A DNA stretch of 64,000 nt from Excoecaria cochinchinensis (lineage: Eukaryota; Streptophyta; Magnoliopsida; Malpighiales; Euphorbiaceae), in the NCBI GenBank assembly GCA_947683425.1, contig CANTUQ010000297.1, forward strand, positions 992,001 to 1,056,000, in the 5' to 3' direction. The position numbers were made by a program, and so were the translations under genes. Shown piece after piece: positions 59,622-64,000 of this stretch (positions are counted from its first letter, which is position 1; each line of letters begins with the position of its first letter). The notes under the pieces are model-generated. The model searched no databases. It was given only the letters and a program-made list of their open reading frames with translations, and was not told the origin of the DNA.

Positions 59622-62504
59622 TGTAACACCCCAACACCCCTTGGGAGGATATCGGGGCGCCACGCGGACACTTAAGCATACATAAACATATACCAGCTGA
59701 AGCGATGGCAAAATACACATCAATACACAATAATAAAAATAAAATAACGCTTGGGCCCACATGCATTTTACACATATTATACATATTACAAAACTATTGT
59801 CGTTTTACTTTACATATTCGTTTCAGTACATATATTATAATAGACTTTACATGTAACAACTATACTCTTTTATCACATAATGATGTTACTCAAAACATCA
59901 CAAACTCTATTTCTATCCTATACAAAAAGAGATCAAAACAAACTCCTAGTGGCCTTGACCCGTAGATGCCCGCTCATTGATCTGAACCTGTAAACCTACA
60001 CGAAAATAAACATCCGTGCTAAGCGATAACGCTTAGTGGGGATGAAAATAATGCAAAGGACTTCTTTACGAAGTCACAAATAAATTACACTATTTCCATA
60101 TAACAAAAATCAAATAGCTCATGCATATAACTTTCCCACTTGTACATATCATTTTTTTAAATATACAATAATCATGTGTCCACATTCATGTAAACATATA
60201 CTTGTATATAAAACTATCATGTATTTAAAACATTACTCTCATGTACTATAACATTTATTTAGAGCAATACTTTTAATCGTCTTAAGTTCACTACACAACA
60301 TTAATAAGCCTGAATTCCTTTCATGGTGGATACGGGTAACTCTGGATACTGTTTACAGTATCTTACATGTGGAGAATTAACTCAAACTCTATGGAATACA
60401 CAAGGTATTCAAAACTCTGGGCACAATTAAGGCCAACTCTAGCAGCTGTACTCTAACCCTTTATAAGCATGCTTATCTATCCACTATAACGGTAATCAGG
60501 CTCAATAAACCACTCAATTATGCTTTGCCTTATTACCAAAATATAAACTATAATTCAAGTAAGTTTATCAATTCCAAAATATTTAATTCATGTACAAACT
60601 TTATTAGTCATGCAAAGCATGACAGAAGAAAACCTTTTTCAAAAAAAAAAAAAGAGAATAGGGAGAGAAGGGTTCACTGTCGCGATCGCGACAAGAAGTC
60701 GCGCTCACGACAGAAGCCAGATTCACTGTTGCGATCGCCACAAGAGGTCGCGCTCGCGACAGAAGCCAGATTGCGAAAAGACTCTATGGACTTTACCAAA
60801 TGCATTACACTAACTCAAGCATTATACAACAATTAAAATCACAGAGCATGTCATATTCAACACTAACTCTTATGCAGTGGCATTATTTACTCAGATAACT
60901 AATCTTATAATCATTTGGTAAACCTAAACATGCATGGTATAGACCATGAAAATATTCCGGGGTAATACGGGTTCAATTCGGAGAGATAAACACATAAAAA
61001 TATACAAATTAATTGAGGGGGAAGGTGGGGAATTGATTCATGTCAACCATGGGCTCTAATTCAAGAGAAAAATCACTCTTATGACCTGCTCTGTCACGCT
61101 CGCAACAGAAGGCTCCTTCAAGAACCCTCAAGAGACTGCTTCTCACCTCAAACTTGTATCGTCTAAACCAACCTCTAAACATCATTTTTAGGCAAAGCAT
61201 CCTTCTTAACAATTGTTCCCTAGGAAGTTAAATGTCAAATTGGACAAGTTTCAGGTCAAATGGACATCTATAACTTAAGATATGACCTAAACAAGATGAA
61301 CTGCTCAAATGAACCGGCCAAAGTAGAGACACCTCTATTTTTGCCAATTTACAGGGTCTTAGAGTAAGAATTTGCTCAAGGTCATTTCTAAGACTTTTAT
61401 AGGTATTGAAGTCATGGTTCTAATGGATTAATAATCACTTAATTTAGAGATCTATAACTCTACTTATGATAAAAATACTTTACAGAGGTCAGATACAAAA
61501 TGAACAGAATTTGCCAAAACCAAACTTTATCATCACACACACTCAAATGACCAAGTCACATACTTATAAACATATATACACATATCATAAGCACCGCAAG
61601 CAATCAAAATGAACATCTAACAAATATATTCTAAAAGAGCAGTTGAGCTAATTAAAGCTCATCAAGCATCACTCTATTCAAACATGTCTCTATTCAAACA
61701 TATTTCATGTGAACACGTGCAAGAATAATAAAATCACACTCGATCCCAACCTCTAGGAAGCTTGATCTCAGCTCTCTACTCGATTCTAATCTTCTTTTTG
61801 CCTTTGTCCAACTTCTTGTCCACAGTTTTCATGCACAAATCAACCAATATAACACTTAATCCATACTTCTAACTTTAAATCAAAAACAGAAATATGGAAA
61901 GAAAAAGGAGGTCAGATCGGATAACTAATTAAACTTACCTTCTCAAGGATCAACTCTACGTTTCACAACTCTCTCTTCAACTAACCCAAGAGGCTCACTT
62001 AAAGAGCAAAGCAAATGAAGAAGAAAAATAAAAGGAATAGCAAAGCAAAGGAACACGGGAAAACCAAAGAGCAAAGAAAGAAAGAAGAACCAAATGGTCA
62101 AAAGCAGAAAATTGAGAAGGAATAATGAAGATAGTGGCCGGTCAACCCAAGGAAAATAACAAATCAATTACCCACTAACCACATTAAAAGCCAACCAATC
62201 CAATTAATGCCACCTACCTCCATTAATCCATCTTAATCCAAAAAGTCACAAGCCAAGTGTTACACTCCCTTGTAGTGATGTGTCAACCTCCTACAATGCC
62301 ACTTGTCAAACTACTATGCCACCACGTGTCCGATACACATCAAATAATCCAACCCAAATATGCTTCACGTGACGCATTCTGTCGCGCCCACGACAGAACA
62401 CACATACAAGCCACCTACTCAAATACACTCTCTTATACACACAAACTCTTGAATTCCCGAACAAAGATTCCGAAATTCTACTAGGGCAAAATCGGGTTGT
62501 TACA
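59622..62504 (-). repeat. LTR of the internal-less element, right copy
   Basis: An intact 2883-bp LTR. It retains the 150-bp segment lost from the left copy, has the GTGCTAAGCGATAACGCTTAG hairpin near 60016, a GTCGCG palindrome cluster at 60677-60764 and further units near 61093 and 62380. Small frames are shared with the other LTR and have no domain. Confidence 0.92.
60677..60764. repeat. GTCGCG palindrome cluster, right LTR
   Basis: Four palindrome units, one fewer than in the left LTR and with point changes (e.g. CTCACGACAG, GCGATCGCCAC). Confidence 0.9.
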
Positions 62505-62597
62505 GACGAAGTGGCGCAAACATATTATATGAAATGAATGTGGTTCCTTCCACCCACTTCTTTCATCTCGGAAAGCAACCATTATACCAGCATGTCT
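62505..62597 (-). pseudogene. MULE transposase, duplicated exon piece
   Basis: 93 bp encoding HAGIMVAFRDERSGWKEPHS and ICLRHFV, a second copy of 63158-63248. It precedes, on plus, a second copy of the C-terminal exon. In this copy the codon after GW is AAG (Lys), whereas the other copy has TAG. Confidence 0.85.
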
Positions 62598-63157
62598 CAG
62601 GTGCAATACATGCAATGACGCTGAATAATCGGTAATGACTGTCATAATCAATAACCATGTGCCCGCGAGCACTTATGGCTCGCTTGTTCATGACTTCTAC
62701 ACATTTTGGAGTGAACCTAAATCCTTCAGCCATTTTACTCATATACATACTCATTTTTGGATCGTAAAATTTGACCACCCTGCCAAAAATAGGTTCAACT
62801 ATGGCTGTGATAGGCATCGTGCGGACACCTTTTAGAGCACTATTGACACTCTCTGCAATGTTTGTCATCGTATGCCCATACCGATATCCACCATCCTCAG
62901 ACAATGTCGAATGCTCCAAAGGCACCTTCATCACCCAGTTATAAGAGTCCAGATCAAGCGCTTTAATATCATCCATATGCTTATTAAACTTACGCTTCTG
63001 AAATTGTGCACCTACACCAGGAATATCAATGAATATTAAAAAAACATGACGTCATATTCTGTGAATAAAGAACAATAGCAAGTATTGCATAGCTCACCAG
63101 CCTTATAAAGTATATCTTTTATTGTTGGTTTGTGATGATGGCTGTTGTAGTTGCTGA
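62598..63157 (-). pseudogene. MULE transposase, second copy of intron and C-terminal exon
   Basis: Closely matches 53341-53895. It encodes MKVPLEHSTLSEDGGYRYGH, IAESVNSALKGVRTMPITAI, FGRVVKFYDPKMSMYMSKMA and FTPKCVEVMNKRA, with the same acceptor (near 63012) and the same intron up to the splice donor near 63098. It ends at a breakpoint (GCACCTGA|GACATGCTGG on minus) where the duplicated exon piece starts. So the gene has a tandem internal duplication. Confidence 0.85.
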
Positions 63158-64000
63158 CGAAGTGGCGCAAACATATTCTGTGAAATGAATGTGGTTCCTA
63201 CCACCCACTTCTTTCATCTCGGAAAGCAACCATTATACCAGCATGTCTGTCCGATATAACTGCTATACCCGGATGTTGCATCACATGCTTTCTAATTAAT
63301 CACATGAACCATGCCCAACTGGATTTATTTTCCGACTCAACAATAGCAAAAGCAACCGGGAACAACATGTTGTTACCATCGACTGAGCTGGCTATTAGAA
63401 GTGTTTGTTGGAATTTTTCAGTTAAGAATGCTCCATCTATTAACAAAATGGGCTTATAGTGAACAAGCCCATCAATAGCCAGTTTAAAGCTCTAGAAAAC
63501 CCTTTGAAATTGCTTCACATTTTGAAAGGCCGTATCTTGCACCTTCAGCTCATACACAGTTTTAGGATTGTAAGTTTCCAAAGCTAATAAAAAACCCGGT
63601 AGCCTCGCATAAGATCTATGTAATTTTTGAAAACAGACTCTAAAGCTTTCATCTTAGAGTACCATGCCTTTTTGTACGACACTTCAAATTTAAACTGTTG
63701 CTTAATGGATGCAATAATAACATCAACAGGCATGGTTGCATTTTTACTTACCATTCCCAAATGCAATTTCGAATGATTTTGGAGCCGAATTGTCTGTGAT
63801 CCTTAGACAGATTAGCAGAAAAGCATATATGTGGTCCCTCAAACTTAGTGTTTGCCCAAAAAGGATTATTCCCTTTTATTATTGCTCTTAACCTCCAGTT
63901 GAACCTGTCTTCAGCATTCGCACATCGCAAAACTCAAGATTTTGCTTTTGATTCAGCAACTCTAATGTCAACATTTCTAATTATTGAATACTTTTTGACA
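63158..64000 (-). pseudogene. MULE transposase, N-terminal/catalytic exon (runs off window)
   Basis: Read on minus: FEVSYKKAWYSKMKALESVF, ALETYNPKTVYELKVQDTAF, KLAIDGLVHYKPILLIDGAF, LTEKFQQTLLIASSVDGNNM, LFPVAFAIVESENKSSWAWF, GIAVISDRHAGIMVAF and EPHSFHRICLRHFVSNYN. These are the MuDR-type domain with catalytic Asp in LIDGAF and ISDRHAG. Three in-frame stops are at 63492-63494 (TAG, family Trp), 63300-63302 (TGA, family Trp) and 63198-63200 (TAG; AAG in the duplicate). A frame change is likely near 63590-63750. The start lies beyond 64000. Confidence 0.85.

Larger units (their letters stand above)
54033..62504 (-). mobile_element. LTR retrotransposon with almost no internal region
   Basis: LTRs at 54033-59008 (enlarged by a nested insert) and 59622-62504 flank only 613 bp. 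On minus the element has the primer site TGGTATCAGAGC and a polypurine tract, but no gag or pol. The LTR (2.9 kb) shares with the Tekay-like element a GTGCTAAGYG..CGCTTAGTGGGG hairpin and GTCGCG palindromes, so it is probably a Tekay-type relative moved in trans. It splits the MULE transposase. Flanks share only GAC, not a clean 5-bp duplication. Confidence 0.85.

Overview
The window is nuclear DNA of a dicot-type flowering plant. This is shown by intron-containing plant genes (a xyloglucan endotransglucosylase/hydrolase and two TM9/EMP70 genes), plant Ty3/gypsy, Ty1/copia, MULE, hAT and Stowaway elements, and very AT-rich spacers. I cannot name the species. Only about 10 kb is ordinary gene space; the rest is nested and rearranged transposon sequence. 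I see no rRNA or tRNA gene and no CRISPR array. Junctions were placed by eye, so most element ends carry an error of a few bases.

Layout. 1-7390: 3' end of a large gypsy element, with a non-coding internal part, a 2-kb array of 26-bp tandem repeats with higher-order periodicity, a polypurine tract and a 2.9-kb LTR. 7391-13547: a Ty1/copia element on the minus strand with near-identical LTRs, a gag and almost no pol. 13.7-14.0 kb: a terminal sequence related to the MULE at 49 kb. 15485-16550: a complete three-exon XTH gene (minus). 19005-19985: a 1-kb imperfect palindrome. 21419-31090: two tandem TM9SF/EMP70 genes (minus) with the same seven-exon layout. 31.8-33.3 kb: a LINE tail, a Stowaway MITE and a TA microsatellite.

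34086-43504: a nearly whole chromodomain gypsy element (Tekay/Del-like, minus) with 2.3-2.4 kb LTRs and a perfect 5-bp target duplication (CTTTG). It carries a gag-pol frame with two stops and one frameshift. 44.2-48.0 kb: a composite of degenerate exons of three unrelated host genes, all on the minus strand and with introns kept: ALG5 (dolichyl-phosphate glucosyltransferase), an LRR receptor kinase and NOP53. A hAT MITE and a minisatellite lie within it.

49.04 kb to the right end: a large Mutator-like element carrying a decayed plant-mobile-domain (PMD/MAIN-like) gene (plus) that converges on a decayed MULE transposase (minus). The transposase is split by an LTR retrotransposon with almost no internal region (54033-62504). 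One LTR of that element carries an inverted fragment of the same gypsy LTR family seen at 4.4-7.4 kb.

Working genes by appearance are the XTH (cell-wall xyloglucan remodelling) and the two TM9SF genes (Golgi/endosomal membrane proteins). Everything else appears to be mobile DNA or broken copies.
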